A DNA stretch of 64,000 nt from Rotaria sordida (GCA_905250125.1 CAJNOL010000372.1:86658-150657); one strand, 5' to 3'. Shown: positions 11,560 through 23,409, numbered from the stretch's first letter. Program-made: numbers and translations. The notes: generated by a model from the letters alone, not told the origin.

Positions 11560-11975
11560 GTGGAACATGATCTAAAAAGACGGTTAAAATATATAGGGTA
11601 GAGATTAGCACATGTCCTTTCCTTCCCAACCTTCCACAGATCATGATAGATACCTTGGCAATGACACAGCAGAGACATCCCTAGCAATGTCTCTTCTTCC
11701 TCACTAACTATGACAGATTCCTTAGCAACACTTCTCCCACGGCGTAGATCGTGACAGATGTTATTGATATACAATCAACGACCGTATGTCAATAATATCT
11801 CGCTATATTCAATGAACTACTTTCTTATCATATTTCTAGAGGATTAAGCCTAAGGATGATGAAGAGATGTATCTCAAAATAGATGGAATAAAATAATCTT
11901 GCTGTGATTAGCAACAGCACCTGCATTATGTTTGACATTTTAATCCCATAGGAATTGTGTTAACAGCTTTTTTTT
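11560..11975 (+). repeat. Dispersed non-coding repeat, family A, copy 2
   Basis: It is colinear with 7060-7515 and ends in TGTGTTAACAGC followed by a T run. It lacks the long C homopolymer but keeps the TCACAGATCATGATAGA-type internal units. It lies about 170 bp downstream of the galactosyltransferase stop codon. Confidence 0.65.
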
Positions 11976-12142
11976 CATCTGAACAGTGTCAAAAGCACTG
12001 ATTCTGATTTATAATGTTTCGATGATAAATTTATAGAGCAAAATCTTTTTCTACTATTAAAATAAATTAACAATAAATGAATATCAAAAAAAGAAAAAAG
12101 TAATTAATAATAACAACACACTCAACAAAAAAACAATCTCTA

Positions 12143-13261
12143 TTAACAATCTGTAATATCAGTAATCGTCCTATTAATTAAATTATGACGTTGTTGTATA
12201 ACTTTCCAAGCTTTTTCATATTCTTGATATTTTTCTTTTTCATCATGTAAACCTCCACCATGAAATGATGATGAACATACAGTTAACATTGGTTGTTGAA
12301 TCATTAAACATGAACAATTTCCTGAGAGTGTTTGTTCATAATCAAGTGAAATATGTGTACATTTAACATGTGCTAATTGAGCTAAAAATCCGGATAGAAA
12401 CACATCACCTACCCATACTGTTTTATTTACTGGATATTTAAATGATGCATCAAGTAATTTATTTCGTATTTGTTTTGACATAAACCAACCAAAACCCGAA
12501 CAATATAATGGAAGAACTGAATATGGCCAAATATATTCACTAATATGAAATTTTCCTTCACGTACTGTTGGTTGATTATCCATTGACCAACCACCACGAA
12601 AAAATGTTGATCTATCAGATAATAAAAGATTTTGTGTAAGTTTTGGATGATATTTTGAAATATATGATGTATCATTTACTAAATTTGTTACAAGTATTTT
12701 TGCTATAGATGATATTAATATTGAATCAAGAATTAAATCATCATCAGTTTTAAATAAATATGGAATAAATGGATAAAAATGAAATGACCATTTTAATGCA
12801 GCTAATTCTTTATAAATAACATTTGGATATGATTCTATATGATCAATTTGAACAATATCATTATATTGTCGTTGTTCATTATTAAGAATTAATTGAATTT
12901 CATTTGAATTTTTTGTTTGACCCACAATAAATACAAAACAAGTTCCAGTTAATGGTGTTGCCCATGTTGAACGTATAATTTTTCTTCGTTTAAAATTAGT
13001 TACTGTTGATAAAATATAAATAATTAAATTATCATTAAATTGACATATTGCTTTATTTGATTTTAAAGATAATTTTACATGTATATAATTATTTGAAGAA
13101 ATATTTATTTGATCTTTTGTATTAATTACCGTTTTTTGAAATTTACTAATTATTTTTGAAAATTTTATATCATAAATTGTAATAAAAATAGCTATAATAA
13201 GTAATATTAAAAATAAAATAGTATATCCACTTGAAGGATAAGATCTTCGCATTTCTAACAT
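12143..13261 (-). CDS. Beta-1,3-galactosyltransferase-like protein (GT31 family)
   Basis: This is a single-exon gene of 372 codons. A type II membrane topology is clear: a short basic amino end, a signal-anchor helix at about residues 12-30, then a lumenal domain. GT31 hallmarks are visible in order: RRKIIRSTW (92-100), FVFIVGQ (109-115), KTDDD (171-175, the metal- and UDP-sugar-binding DxD), YCSGFGWF (253-260) and VGDVF (284-288, where family members usually have EDV). Cysteines C-S-C near 317 are typical of the family. The enzyme should transfer galactose or GlcNAc in beta-1,3 linkage to glycans in the Golgi; donor and acceptor cannot be told from sequence. The first ATG (13259-13261) is used; a second Met at residue 4 is equally possible. 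GDV instead of EDV is a small oddity. Confidence 0.85.
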   Translation of the reverse strand: MLEMRRSYPSSGYTILFLILLIIAIFITIYDIKFSKIISKFQKTVINTKDQINISSNNYIHVKLSLKSNKAICQFNDNLIIYILSTVTNFKRRKIIRSTWATPLTGTCFVFIVGQTKNSNEIQLILNNEQRQYNDIVQIDHIESYPNVIYKELAALKWSFHFYPFIPYLFKTDDDLILDSILISSIAKILVTNLVNDTSYISKYHPKLTQNLLLSDRSTFFRGGWSMDNQPTVREGKFHISEYIWPYSVLPLYCSGFGWFMSKQIRNKLLDASFKYPVNKTVWVGDVFLSGFLAQLAHVKCTHISLDYEQTLSGNCSCLMIQQPMLTVCSSSFHGGGLHDEKEKYQEYEKAWKVIQQRHNLINRTITDITDC

Positions 13262-15109
13262 ATAAAATTATTTAATGAAATATTTACTAAAAGAAAAATC
13301 AAATTAATATATTATTATTCTTTACAGTCTCGTTTTTCTATAACTATGTCTATCCAGGAAATTACCATATGGTTTTGTTTTTGATTGATGGAATCAATAA
13401 AGAATAAATGACAATAGTTAGTTTTCTTTGTTCTTGACAAATGCATCTATGTCTTTAAATATGCCTTTTCTAACTGATTTATTATAAAACCCTTTCTTTG
13501 CACAGAATTAAAGATTTTTCTTAATGATAATTTTTTTTTCTCAGGAAATAGATCGTGTTTTCATGTGAAAAGTAGATGCTGACCAATCAAAAAAAATTAT
13601 CATATTTAGTTTTCTTCTTACTATCTTTTTCAGATGAATAAATGTAATGTAGCATGAATACTTTCAAAAAAAGAGAAAAAGAAGTAAGATTATAGAACAA
13701 AAAAGGAAAAAGAAAAGAACAAAATAAGAAACACATTATACGAAGCTCAGTACTTTTCTATTCTGAAAAGAAATTTATGGCAAAGGATTATTTATTAACA
13801 CACATAAGTTTTCATTATTCAGCTCAAACAAAAAACATTAACAAAGAAAAAAAATATAAAATTTCGGTCTCTTTTTTTTCTTTTGTATTTGGATCACTAC
13901 AGTGCACTTTACTTTTTTTTGCATAAATTTTATTTTATTCTTTACTGTATGCAATTCTAATGGTGAAATTTGAATTTTTTTCGAATACAACGATTGTCAA
14001 TTTTACATCTTGCCACCTACAGTCATATTTGAAGAAAGAAACAAATGAATTTAAAAAAAAAAAAAGAACGAGAAAAAGAAAATAATTTATTTATGATGAT
14101 TACTCGTATAGATGTATTTGATTCGAAGAAGCCATTTCGAATTAATGGTTATGCGTAGTTACCGATATTTTATTAGATATCAGTTTTGCATGCTTTTCAT
14201 CTACTTTTGAAAGAGTTGAATAGAAATTTTAATGATGCTAATCTAAGGCAAGAATTCTTTTTTTAGAATGTGAGGAAATTAGAAGTTTTTTTTTTTTTTG
14301 ATTAATTATAAAATATGAACAAAAGATAAAAGTAATTATATCTTAAAGATAGCCTCAAATCTCATTAAAAAATTTTTTCAAATTTTCTTCTATTATTTTC
14401 AGAATAGTTCCGTTTTCATTATTATAATAGAAATCCAAAATAGTGTATATCGTTGAAAATAAAATTCTTGATTCAATATTGACGATGATGTGTTTTATAG
14501 TTTAATACTTAAAGAAGACGTCAGACACAAGAAATTGAATTACTATTAAGTACAAAATAGTATTATAGAAAATGATCAGTGGATTTATTTTTGTGACATT
14601 CAAAGTCTTACATCATTATTAGAGTGTAAAAATTAGTTGACCATCTCCATGTTGCCGGTATAGCGCATATTAATTCGAACAGTCTATCAGTAGTTTTTGT
14701 CCGGTTTGACGCACATGGATCTTTATAAAAATCACTTGTATTTTAATGATGATAGATGTCTTCTCTTCAAATGGTGAATGTCATTAAGACAACGTTGGAT
14801 TCTCATGAACCTTTGGAATAAGATAAAATGAAATAGGATCTTCAAAAATGCCAGTGAAATTTTCTCTTTTTTTTCTCGTAGAAAATTCTTTAAAAAAAAT
14901 TTAATGTTTTGTTTGTATTTCATTAGAACATTATTATTATGGAAACTACCTTAAATGGTAATGATGAGTAGTTGTTTTATTCTTTTGAAAGAGAAAACTT
15001 CAACGATTATGCATATATGACACTATTTTTAATCAAATGTAAAATAAGTATGAACTGTGTCCATGAAGACAAGCCAATCTTCACTATTGAGAACATTTAT
15101 TCTAATAAA
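13262..15109. other. Intergenic, no gene seen
   Basis: About 1.8 kb of AT-rich sequence with many A and T runs. Nothing coding or RNA-like was recognised. Confidence 0.5.
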
Positions 15110-15295
15110 GTAACCGGGCAAAAGTTGTAGAGAGAGGCTTAGATCCTTGAACATGTCTGTCGAGGAGGCGGAGACCCTCTGGTAACGGCTTTAGAAGGAT
15201 CTCAAGCTCCTGTTTAAGCAGTATTCGACCCCTGATTAGGAGGCTAAGTCCCGTCTGTTTACGTTACTAAGCCATCTCCTCCAGCATAAAAGATC
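15110..15295. other. Unassigned GC-richer block
   Basis: This 180 bp stretch (TGTCGAGGAGGCGGAGACC..., ending near CCATCTCCTCCAGC) is markedly richer in G and C than its surroundings. The internal pair GGAGGCGGAGA/TCTCCTCC can form a stem. It could be a transposon fragment or a structured RNA. It has no long frame, and I cannot place it in a known family. Confidence 0.3.
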
Positions 15296-15803
15296 ATGGG
15301 TTGTCCAAAAAAGCTTTTTCAGAAATCCAGCGGAAGTAGAAATGTATTTTTCTCAGCAAAAATTCTGATTATCCGACACATATTTGCTAAAAACGTCTTA
15401 ACTGTTAGTAAAGTTTTCCAAAAATTCTTAGTTTTCTAAGTAAGTTTATTAAAAAAACCTAGCACGAAATAGAAAGTCACCTTTTGAAGGGATGCTGTAA
15501 ATTACTGCTATTCGTTCTCCTGATGATGGTACAAGATATTCATATAAAGTTTCAGACAAAATTACTACAGATGTCTATAAATTAAATCATTCAATACACA
15601 TTCTAAATTTATGATCAATTAAAGAGCAAATTTATAAATTCAAATGATTTGATTGTTCTAAAAAATTTCAAATCGTTTAAATAATTCATCTTTTTATTTT
15701 TATTATCGAAACAAAAACAACAACGGCAATCATATTCATTGAATTAATCCAAGGATTGTTAGAATTTTCTTGATGATATGCCGTTGAGCACATAGCTAAA
15801 TGT

Positions 15804-16336
15804 TTATGCTAAAAAAACAAATTCTTAAATCAATAAACAAAAGCAAACACAAAACATACTTTTAGCAACAGGTATAACAGCTGGTTGCAAAGGTTCTTTA
15901 CCTGGTCCACGATGACCAGCTGCACCTGCTGATGCTTGTCCACCGGCTGCACCCGGTTGACGAGCTTGTTGTGGTCGTCTGGAAAAAAAAACGCCGATTA
16001 ATTCTTTTTCTTTTTTTTCTCAATTCAAATTTTTTCTTACAAAAGTGGTGTACGAATTCGTCGTGCTTCTCTTGATCGATTACGAACAACCTTACTATGT
16101 ATAGCACATGATACACAATAATGTAATTTATAATAAAGTTTTGGTAGAATATATCTTGGATACACACTAGCTTCACTAATATCCTTAACAGCAGCTTGTT
16201 CAACAATATTTCGAATAATGACTTTTTTAATAGCCTTATCTTTTGGTACTAAACGTCGACAATTCGTACAATTAACTGAACGAACACGACCACGTCCATG
16301 TTTACTACGACCATTATTACGGCGTTTTTTTGTCAT
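15804..16336 (-). CDS. RPS26: Ribosomal protein eS26 (RPS26), three exons
   Basis: This is a component of the small cytosolic ribosomal subunit near the mRNA exit channel. Exon 1 (16041-16336) encodes [20 protein letters not shown] and the zinc-ribbon cysteines (CTNC, then CVSC), plus the near-invariant [14 protein letters not shown] and [13 protein letters not shown]. Exon 2 (15860-15978) gives a Gly/Ala/Gln-rich tail ([20 protein letters not shown]). Splice signals: donor GTAAGA at 16040, acceptor CCAG before 15978, donor GTATGT at 15859. A last coding exon of only five bases (15804-15808, CA TAA) closes the frame, for 139 residues in all. If the second intron is retained, the protein gains about 10 extra residues instead. 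The animal protein is about 115 residues, so this tail is longer. The start codon is followed by the universally conserved MTKKRRN. Confidence 0.93.
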
Positions 16337-16444
16337 TTTATGATGTTAAAATGAATGATATCTAAAAACAATAAATATATATATATATATATATTTAATT
16401 GAAAGACATTCATTAAATGAACTGAATTAAAATTTTAAAAAAAG

Positions 16445-18065
16445 ATATGAATATGGACCATGTTTAGATTTAATTAACCGCATACTATCAATTACTTTTC
16501 CACCCTAAACATATAAAAGAAAAAAGGAATTTGTTTTTTTTTTGTTATGAAATATAAAAACTATTTAATTAACCTGATCATGAGATACTTGTTTCTAAAT
16601 ATAAATGTGAAGAATTATATACATTCATTCGTGTGTAACCATAATCATTATTTTGAAATACTGTCCATTGCCAAGGAATACCAAATGGATCATGATGTTC
16701 ATTACAACCCTATGAAATAAATATATCTTCATTTAAAATCTAATATCTAGTTTTTTCTTAATTACCGCTGATCCAATTATAATATGTACTGAAGCATCCG
16801 GATCGATATAAGCATCAAATGTACCATTATAAACCTATATAAATATTTGTAGATTCAAGAGAAAACTTCTTTTTTTTTCGATTCATACAGTTTGACTGTA
16901 AACTGGCCATAAATATTCATAACTCTACATCAACACTATATTGTGCAAATAATTTTTCTACACCATATATTTGAATAAATAGAAGACCAAGACGAATCTA
17001 TCAAAAAAATACGGAAAAACATACACTTTATTTTTCTATATTCGAGTTTTTCAATCGAAAGACAAAACTTTTATAACAAAAATTTCGTTAAATCATTTTC
17101 CCTTTTCTTCTGTAGATTTATATAGATAAACATCGGTCTCAGTTCCTACTGGCCATTTCAAAAAAACAAAAGGTAAGTAAGTATTTTTTGAATAACTTTT
17201 GATAGAGAACTGCGGTTTTCACCGTTGAAAAGAGGAGATGAAGATATATAATAATAAAATACAGTTGAAAAACCAATTATATGTACAGAACCAACATTAA
17301 AACCAATTAACAATAAATGAAACCCTATTCAAAATTACTCTAACACATACACAACAAAAAAAAAAGAAACTATTACCTGTAAAAATGATTAGCATCACTA
17401 CCATATGTATTATATGTGACGATGTCATACTAAATTTTGTGACATATTGAGAAAACTTACTACAAAAAAAAAAATAAAGATTCAATATGAATTAGATAAA
17501 CAAGAAAATAATTTACTAAGCATTTTCATGATTTCCTGAACAAGTTATATATGGAATATAAGCACAGCTATAAACCATAATAAAGGTGATCAATCGTATT
17601 CATTACTACCACAATGATAAACGAAAATAAAAATTTATTCAATTTCGTAATTTAATTTTTATTTCATACAATATTTTTGACTAGGTATTAAATCCTATAG
17701 AATAACACGGTGTATATATTCATGTCGTTTTTCTGAACCACTATCTTGAAAAATACTTATAGAACCAATTTCTCGTTTATTAAACATATCAAATTGACCA
17801 TATTCAACAATGAAATCATTAACTTCATTTAATGTTACCCATGTAACAATCATAAGTGTTGGATCGACTAAATTATTAAGAGAAAAAAAAATAAACAATT
17901 TGTCTATGTGTATAGAACTTTAACTAACGTCCATAAGATAGATGAATTTGTTCTGGTTGACCAAAAAATGGATCACTAGATACAATAGATCTCGATAAAA
18001 CAATATTAAAAATTGTTACAAGTACAACACCACTTAAAAGTACTATGATCTCTATGTGAGCTTGT
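16445..18065 (-). pseudogene. Purple acid phosphatase (ACP7-like) pseudogene
   Basis: Scattered exons read in the order of an iron/zinc purple acid phosphatase. They are GQPEQIHLSYG (about 17930-17970), DPTLMIVTWVTLNEVNDF (about 17800-17860), then DLIPSQKYCMK and YHCGSNEYD. AYIPYITCSGNHENA (GNHE metal motif, about 17520-17565), FSQYVTKFSM and GVEKLFAQYSVDVEL follow, with VYNGTFDAYIDPDASVHIII, DPFGIPWQWTVFQNNDYGYT and the terminal GGKVIDSMRLIKSKHGPYS. Damage: in-frame TAG at 17695-17697, TGA at 17590-17592, a frameshift after KFSMT, and a frameshift after HLYLE. About 100 residues that should carry the GDxG and GDxxY metal motifs are deleted, and the GHxH histidines are missing. It cannot encode an active enzyme. 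A hydrophobic segment (VLLSGVVLVTIFNIVL) before GQPEQ was probably the signal sequence. Confidence 0.85.
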
Positions 18066-18374
18066 TTTTTTACTATCACAGGGAACCAAGATATCCACCA
18101 GAAAAAGAAAATAAACGGTTGGATGTTGTAAAAGGTAAAAGTGGGACTCCACTATCTTATCAATAGAAATAATCTTGATAAGAATTATGAATTTTTTTCA
18201 ATATAAATTGAAATTTTTCAAACCACAAAAAACAAAACATGTCCATGTTTGGAAATATAAAATTAATTCCAGCGTCATCTATGATAATTGTCGGAACTTA
18301 GTGACCTCTGATATCGTTCTTTTAATATTATACTGTTATTTAGTTCAAGGTCAATGTGAAAAAAAACAAAGTAT
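18066..18374. other. Intergenic, no gene seen
   Basis: Short spacer between the phosphatase pseudogene and the transposon nest. No features recognised. Confidence 0.4.
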
Positions 18375-18493
18375 ATTTGTGCATTTTCTTTCTTACTTTA
18401 AAACTTAATCTAAAATAGAATGTTCTAATAAAAACTCTGAAAGGATTTGAGTTTCCAAGTTGCTTCGAGATATATAAATTTCACAGTATAGAC

Positions 18494-20300
18494 CAGAGAT
18501 GGACGAGTCAGCAAAAAAGTCGCACCGTCACCGCCCCATTGATAAAGTTCCGCACCGTCACTGTCCCGCCTGTTCAGCATTGAAACCATCATCGTTCCGC
18601 CCCGCCCTGTCCAGAACATGTTTTCAAAAATTATTTCTCGACAAATTTTTCATTAAATTTTTATAATGACTATTTCATTTCATGAGATGAAAAAACATAT
18701 TTTAAATGCATAAACATCATTTCGAAATAGAAAAAAATAAACATATGAAAATGAAAAGCAATTATAATACAACCACTCATTTCGTGGAACTCACGTATAT
18801 TTTCGAAGAAAATAGTGATTGTAAGTTTTAAGTTCGAGGTTTGGCGGCTCTTCCCCTCCCCCCTTCCCACCCCATTATAGACACATGGCAACCAGAAAGA
18901 GAACATTACAGACACCCCGCCCAGGGTTGCCAGATCTTCTGATACGGCAGGAAAAATTCTGATTTTTGAAACTTTTCCTGACGACTTTCCGACGTTCCAA
19001 TTTTTTCCGATTTTAACATATTTTTCCGATCGCCTTCAAATTTCCTAATTTTTCTCCAATTTTCGGAGTCTTGTTTGTGAATTCAAGTTCTTAGAATATT
19101 CCAGAATAATTTAACCATGACGAGGTACCACATATATATTGCGATCTATTTCACCATAATTATCGGGTAATGCAGCGTTATGAACTCAACAAAACACACT
19201 TCAGTGATCTGAAAGCATATCCTTCAATAAAATGATGATGTTTTACAGTCAATAGAGATCCAGTTTTCTATCACGATGAATTAACTTTCTCTGTTCGTTT
19301 ACTATACTGATAATTAAGAATATTTTCATTTTTGAGCTTTTTTTTGTTTCATCGCAGATATAATAAAACTAATCATAATCGTATGAGTACTAAATTAGCT
19401 GTTGCACAATTGAAAATCAGAATGAGCTCTGTTTATCCTTGTAGATATTTTTGTAAATATCTGTTACCTCAACCTAATATTTTGAAGAATATTCGAGCTA
19501 ATAAAAGAGTATGAACAAAAACGAACGTTATACAGAATAAGTCTTAGTTTCTTTTGCACAAGTTTTCTGAAATGCATGTGTGTGTATGAATTTGCAATGC
19601 TGATTCTATTGTTTCGTCAAGTTGGTTATAGCATTTTTGAAAAAAATAATGTGATCCTGTTCAAATGACATATGTAGATTTCTTAATCATGAGTACATTG
19701 TGTAATCGATATTTTCTTTAATTCTCTATGAAATATCATTTCCGATATTGTTTCGAAAAGATGAACAGAAGCAAGATAAAGGATATTGAAGCTATTGAAA
19801 ATATACAGACTAGTTATTTAAGCATTGAAAAATACTTTCTGATTTTTTTTCTGATTTCGAGAACAAAAATTCCGACTTTTTTCCGATTTTAAGAAAAGTT
19901 TTTCTGGTTTTTTAATTTTCGATCTGGCAACTCTGACCCTACCATTACAGACCTCAGCAACAGCGTATAAAATGTTCTAGTTTTTATATAATATATCAAT
20001 GATTTCGTACGTATTCGAAAAAAAAAGATATTTTACAATTTAAAAATTAGGCATCGGGATAAAAAATTTAAAAAATATACGTAAGTTCCACATTTTAGCT
20101 CCTTTGTAGCCGCGCTAACAAGCTTTTTTTTACTGATTAGTTTTGTGTGAAAAAAATTTTAAAAGATGTCTCTAAAGGTCTGAGTATATTTAAAAAAACA
20201 AGGTTATACAAAGGCGGGGAAACCGCGAAATTTCGTCATGCACCATCACCGCCCCGCCGGCGGGTTGGGCCGGTGCTACACCGCGGCTCTTCCATCTCTG
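18494..20300. mobile_element. Non-autonomous hAT-like DNA transposon (1807 bp)
   Basis: The left end begins CAGAGATGGACGAGTC and the right end is the inverse TCCATCTCTG, giving a 10 bp exact terminal inverted repeat that continues imperfectly. Both sides are flanked by the same 8 bp, GTATAGAC (18486-18493 and 20301-20308), as expected for hAT insertion, and the site fits the hAT preference nTnnnnAn. Inside there is no transposase. Subterminal regions are GC-rich (CGCACCGTCACCGCCCC and ACCATCACCGCCCCGCC) in the same orientation. It carries a second element at 18922-19935 and family B sequence. Confidence 0.8.
18922..19935. mobile_element. Second hAT-like element nested inside the first (1014 bp)
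   Basis: The terminal inverted repeats are CAGGGTTGCCAGATC on the left and GATCTGGCAACTCTG on the right. The flanking octamers ACCCCGCC (18914-18921) and ACCCTACC (19936-19943) agree at 6 of 8 positions. The subterminal parts are rich in TTCCGATTTT-like motifs on both sides, in inverted relation. No transposase frame; it is non-autonomous. Confidence 0.7.
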
Positions 20301-20612
20301 GTATAGACCCTTTTCTATGGATAGCGGATGTAACATGTATTCTTTTGAAAGTCTCATATCTCGAAGAGACTTTGTTCAAAACTTCTGAATTTTCGTATAG
20401 AAGCTATTCTAGTTGAGTTCTTTATATGCACAAACTTTCAGATTAGAATTCGAAAATATAAGTTTTCCGAAAATCTGAGGTCGCTAGAAAATAGATATAT
20501 TAAAAATTCAATAGCTTAGTCAAATCTGCATGGAAACCTAAATCCTTTTAGGTTTGTTATTAGAACACTATGTAGTATCTAAGGGTAAAAAATGATTGCA
20601 ATCGAAATGATA

Positions 20613-21269
20613 CCCGGACGAACGGATATCCAGCTGACTCAAAACACAATTGAACTGGGACTAGCGCATGCCGAAATTGAATATTTCTCTTGTGTTTATT
20701 TGTAATGAACGGAAATTGTATTCATTGCAGTAAGAGATGACGTCAGTAGTATAGATGTAAAAAACTCATCAGATGCAATCAGAGTATCTCTTTAGAGACA
20801 AGTTTATGTTCAAGAGAACAACATAGACTATTGAAAATTGCAAATGGGATAGAGTCTAATGAAGTGATCAAACAGACTTTTGAGAGTTGAAATAAATCAC
20901 AAACGAAATTTCGATACAAATTACGGTTACTATGTAGTTGATTGAATCCAAAACATTTCATCAATGTTTCATGTCATTTAAAACATAAGTCGTGTCGTCT
21001 AGTAACTAGAATTATGATTGTGTATATACACAAATTTTGATCCAGTGATACCTTTTGTTACTATACCAACTACATAATTTCAAATATTATTTCTATCAAT
21101 TGTAGTAAGTAAGTAAGAATGGGTCTAAAATCCTTCTAACATTCTGTTAAAGTTTTCCTATTCTAGTAATCGACACACTGAATAGAACATTCAATCTCAA
21201 TTAAAGAATAGTGCTAAGTGGGTAGTTAGGCTATTCTAGAACATTCTAAAGTCTTCCTTTGTAATTGAA
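20613..21269. other. Intergenic, no gene seen
   Basis: AT-rich, with no supported gene. Short minus-strand frames (for example 20779-20964) have no recognisable content. Confidence 0.4.
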
Positions 21270-22285
21270 ATGACTGAAATAACGTACGATGCAAAAATAA
21301 TGAGCTAAATGTCGAATCCTGTTTTTCTTCGATAAAAATGGATGTTGAAAGAAAACTTTTTTTTACTAAAAGATAGAGCTTCTTCTTCTCTTTGAATCAT
21401 ATATAACTTATTTTTATAACATACTCATAAACGAAATCATGTAACAGAAAAGAGAAGCACACTTAAAAAGAATCCACACTTTTTCGATAGAAAGGCCAAG
21501 CAAAATGTTGATTGTTATATTTCTTCGATGAATAGATTTTAAAAAGAATATTTTTTTATCAGTTAATAGAAAATTTTCTTCTCTTTCGCACAGTGTATGA
21601 TTAATATTTTTCACATATTAGTAAGTGAATCAAGATGAGAAAAAAGAGAAAGACTTATGCAATAGATTTATAACTTTTATATGATTTCGTTAAAAATATC
21701 TTGTAGACAATAGTTGATTACAACTAACTGTCGTTTTATAAGATGTTTTTAACGAATTCATAAAAGTCGAAGTAAGTACTGTTTGACAAAATCTTTTTAA
21801 TGGTGTCCACAAAGATCACATTCATTGACGCCTAACAAGATGTTTGTGATGAGTTCATATAAAAATTATAAATTTATTTTGCAAATGTTTCTTATTTTTT
21901 TTCTTGTCTCATTTTATTTACGTATATAAATCATATACTGTTCGAAAGAGGAGAAAATTTTCTACCAATTGGTAAAAAATATTCGTTGAAAAACGTGTCT
22001 GTCGAAGAGTTATAGAAAACGATATTTTGTGCAGTTTTTCTGAATCTCACGAAAAGTACGGATTCTTTTTAAGGGTACTTATCTTTTCTGTTACATGATT
22101 TCGTTTATGAGTATGTTATAAAAATAAATTATATATGATTCAAAAGAAGAGAAAAAGCTCTATCCTTTAGTTAAAAAGTTTTCTTTCAACACCCCTTTTT
22201 ATCGAAGAGAAATAGAATCCGACATTTACTCCATTACTTTTGCATCGTATGTTACGTTTGTGAATATTCTAAATAGCTCAGTTTC
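21270..22285. mobile_element. Fold-back element of about 1 kb
   Basis: The left arm (about 21275-21680) and right arm (about 21860-22280) are inverted imperfect copies. TAACAGAAAAGAGAAGCAC pairs with GTACTTATCTTTTCTGTTA, and AACATACTCATAAACGAAAT pairs with ATTTCGTTTATGAGTATGTT. The outer parts GTACGATGCAAAA and TTTTGCATCGTATG also pair. The centre holds two more short copies of ATCTTGTAGACA/AAGATGTTT-type sequence. It is non-coding. Confidence 0.75.
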
Positions 22286-22599
22286 TGAGTTTTGTGCAGA
22301 TAAATAATTATATGGTTAATATCAAGAATGATGAGTAGTGATTGGTTGATTAGCCACAGTTGTCATATAATCAATATAAAAAGCGTGAACGAATCAAGTT
22401 ATAACTTTAGGAAATAATCAATACCAAGATTTCTGAGTTAATCGAAATACAGAATAATGTGTTGAGATTTGCTGTATACATAATAAATGTGCACACCAGT
22501 CTTATTTATCAGCTCAATCAAAAATTGAAATAATAATAATGTAAAATTTAAAAAGAAAACAGAAAATAATCAGTGAGTAGCAACAAATCAAACAAGAAA

Positions 22600-22745
22600 T
22601 AGAGAAAATAGCTATAGTCTGTTAGAAATTTATCATTTTTACATCTTTTGTATTAGTTTAATGAAACTAAAGAAGCGATGTAAATTCCACAGATTAACTC
22701 ACAAGAGTCCGCACTGACAAGTTTTTCTATGTAGTGCTGTAACTG
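22600..22745 (+). repeat. Family B repeat fragment
   Basis: It matches about 6050-6160 (TTTTGTATTAGTTTAATGAAACTAAAG; GATGTAAATTCCACA) and ends near GCACTGACAAGTTTTT. It is a truncated copy. Confidence 0.4.
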
Positions 22746-23409
22746 GATAGCTCGGCCCTTCCATTGATTACGCAACCATTTAGTAGTTTAACTGATCCTT
22801 GAGTATATCTCTGAATAGAAAAATTTATTTGATGAAAAAAAATGTCAATATTTGCAATGATCGTTGCGTGTCACATCATACGCTTCTTAGTTATATAGGG
22901 AGACGTGATTTAAAGAGTTTCTTTTCCGCTGAACATTTATCTCTATGTCATATGCAGATGTCACCGATGAACATCTAAAAAGATTTTATTTTCTAATATT
23001 GAACACAGAAAAGAAACATATTTTTTTAACCAATTAACTGTAAATTATATTCTACGTATTCTTCAATAGATAATAAAAATCTACCTTAATATCTTTATTT
23101 TAAAATTTATTCAATTTTTCATCAAATTGAATAATTTTGTTTTTATGTTTTCAGATTCGTATTTCCATTTTGTTTTCTTCTTAAAGAAAATCATTTCCAT
23201 TAAATACTATGACTCATTATATTAAAAAAACATCTATTTAATAACAAGAACTGTTATTCATTCTTCTTGTCTTTTCTATTACTCATTCATATTTATTATT
23301 TTCTATAAATTTTCTCTTTGTTTTTTGTTTATTTTTTCATATAATAAAAAAACAAAAGTGTGCAATCAATTGAACTAGTCAGTTTTTAGTTTTTCATGAA
23401 CAGAAAATC
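22746..23409. promoter_or_regulatory. Intergenic/upstream region of the gene at 23410
   Basis: AT-rich, with poly-T and poly-A tracts. No defined promoter element can be named with confidence. It should contain the start site of the four-exon gene that follows. Confidence 0.25.

Larger units (their letters stand above)
18375..20612. mobile_element. Fold-back element interrupted by a hAT-like insertion
   Basis: The right part (20309-20612) is colinear with 25000-25252, which is one arm of the complete fold-back at 24700-25252. The left part (18375-18485) is its shortened inverted arm (TTCTAATAAAAACTCTGAAAGG against CCTAAAAGGATTTAGG-type sequence). Between them sits the 1.8 kb element at 18494-20300. 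The fold-back was therefore there first. Confidence 0.6.
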
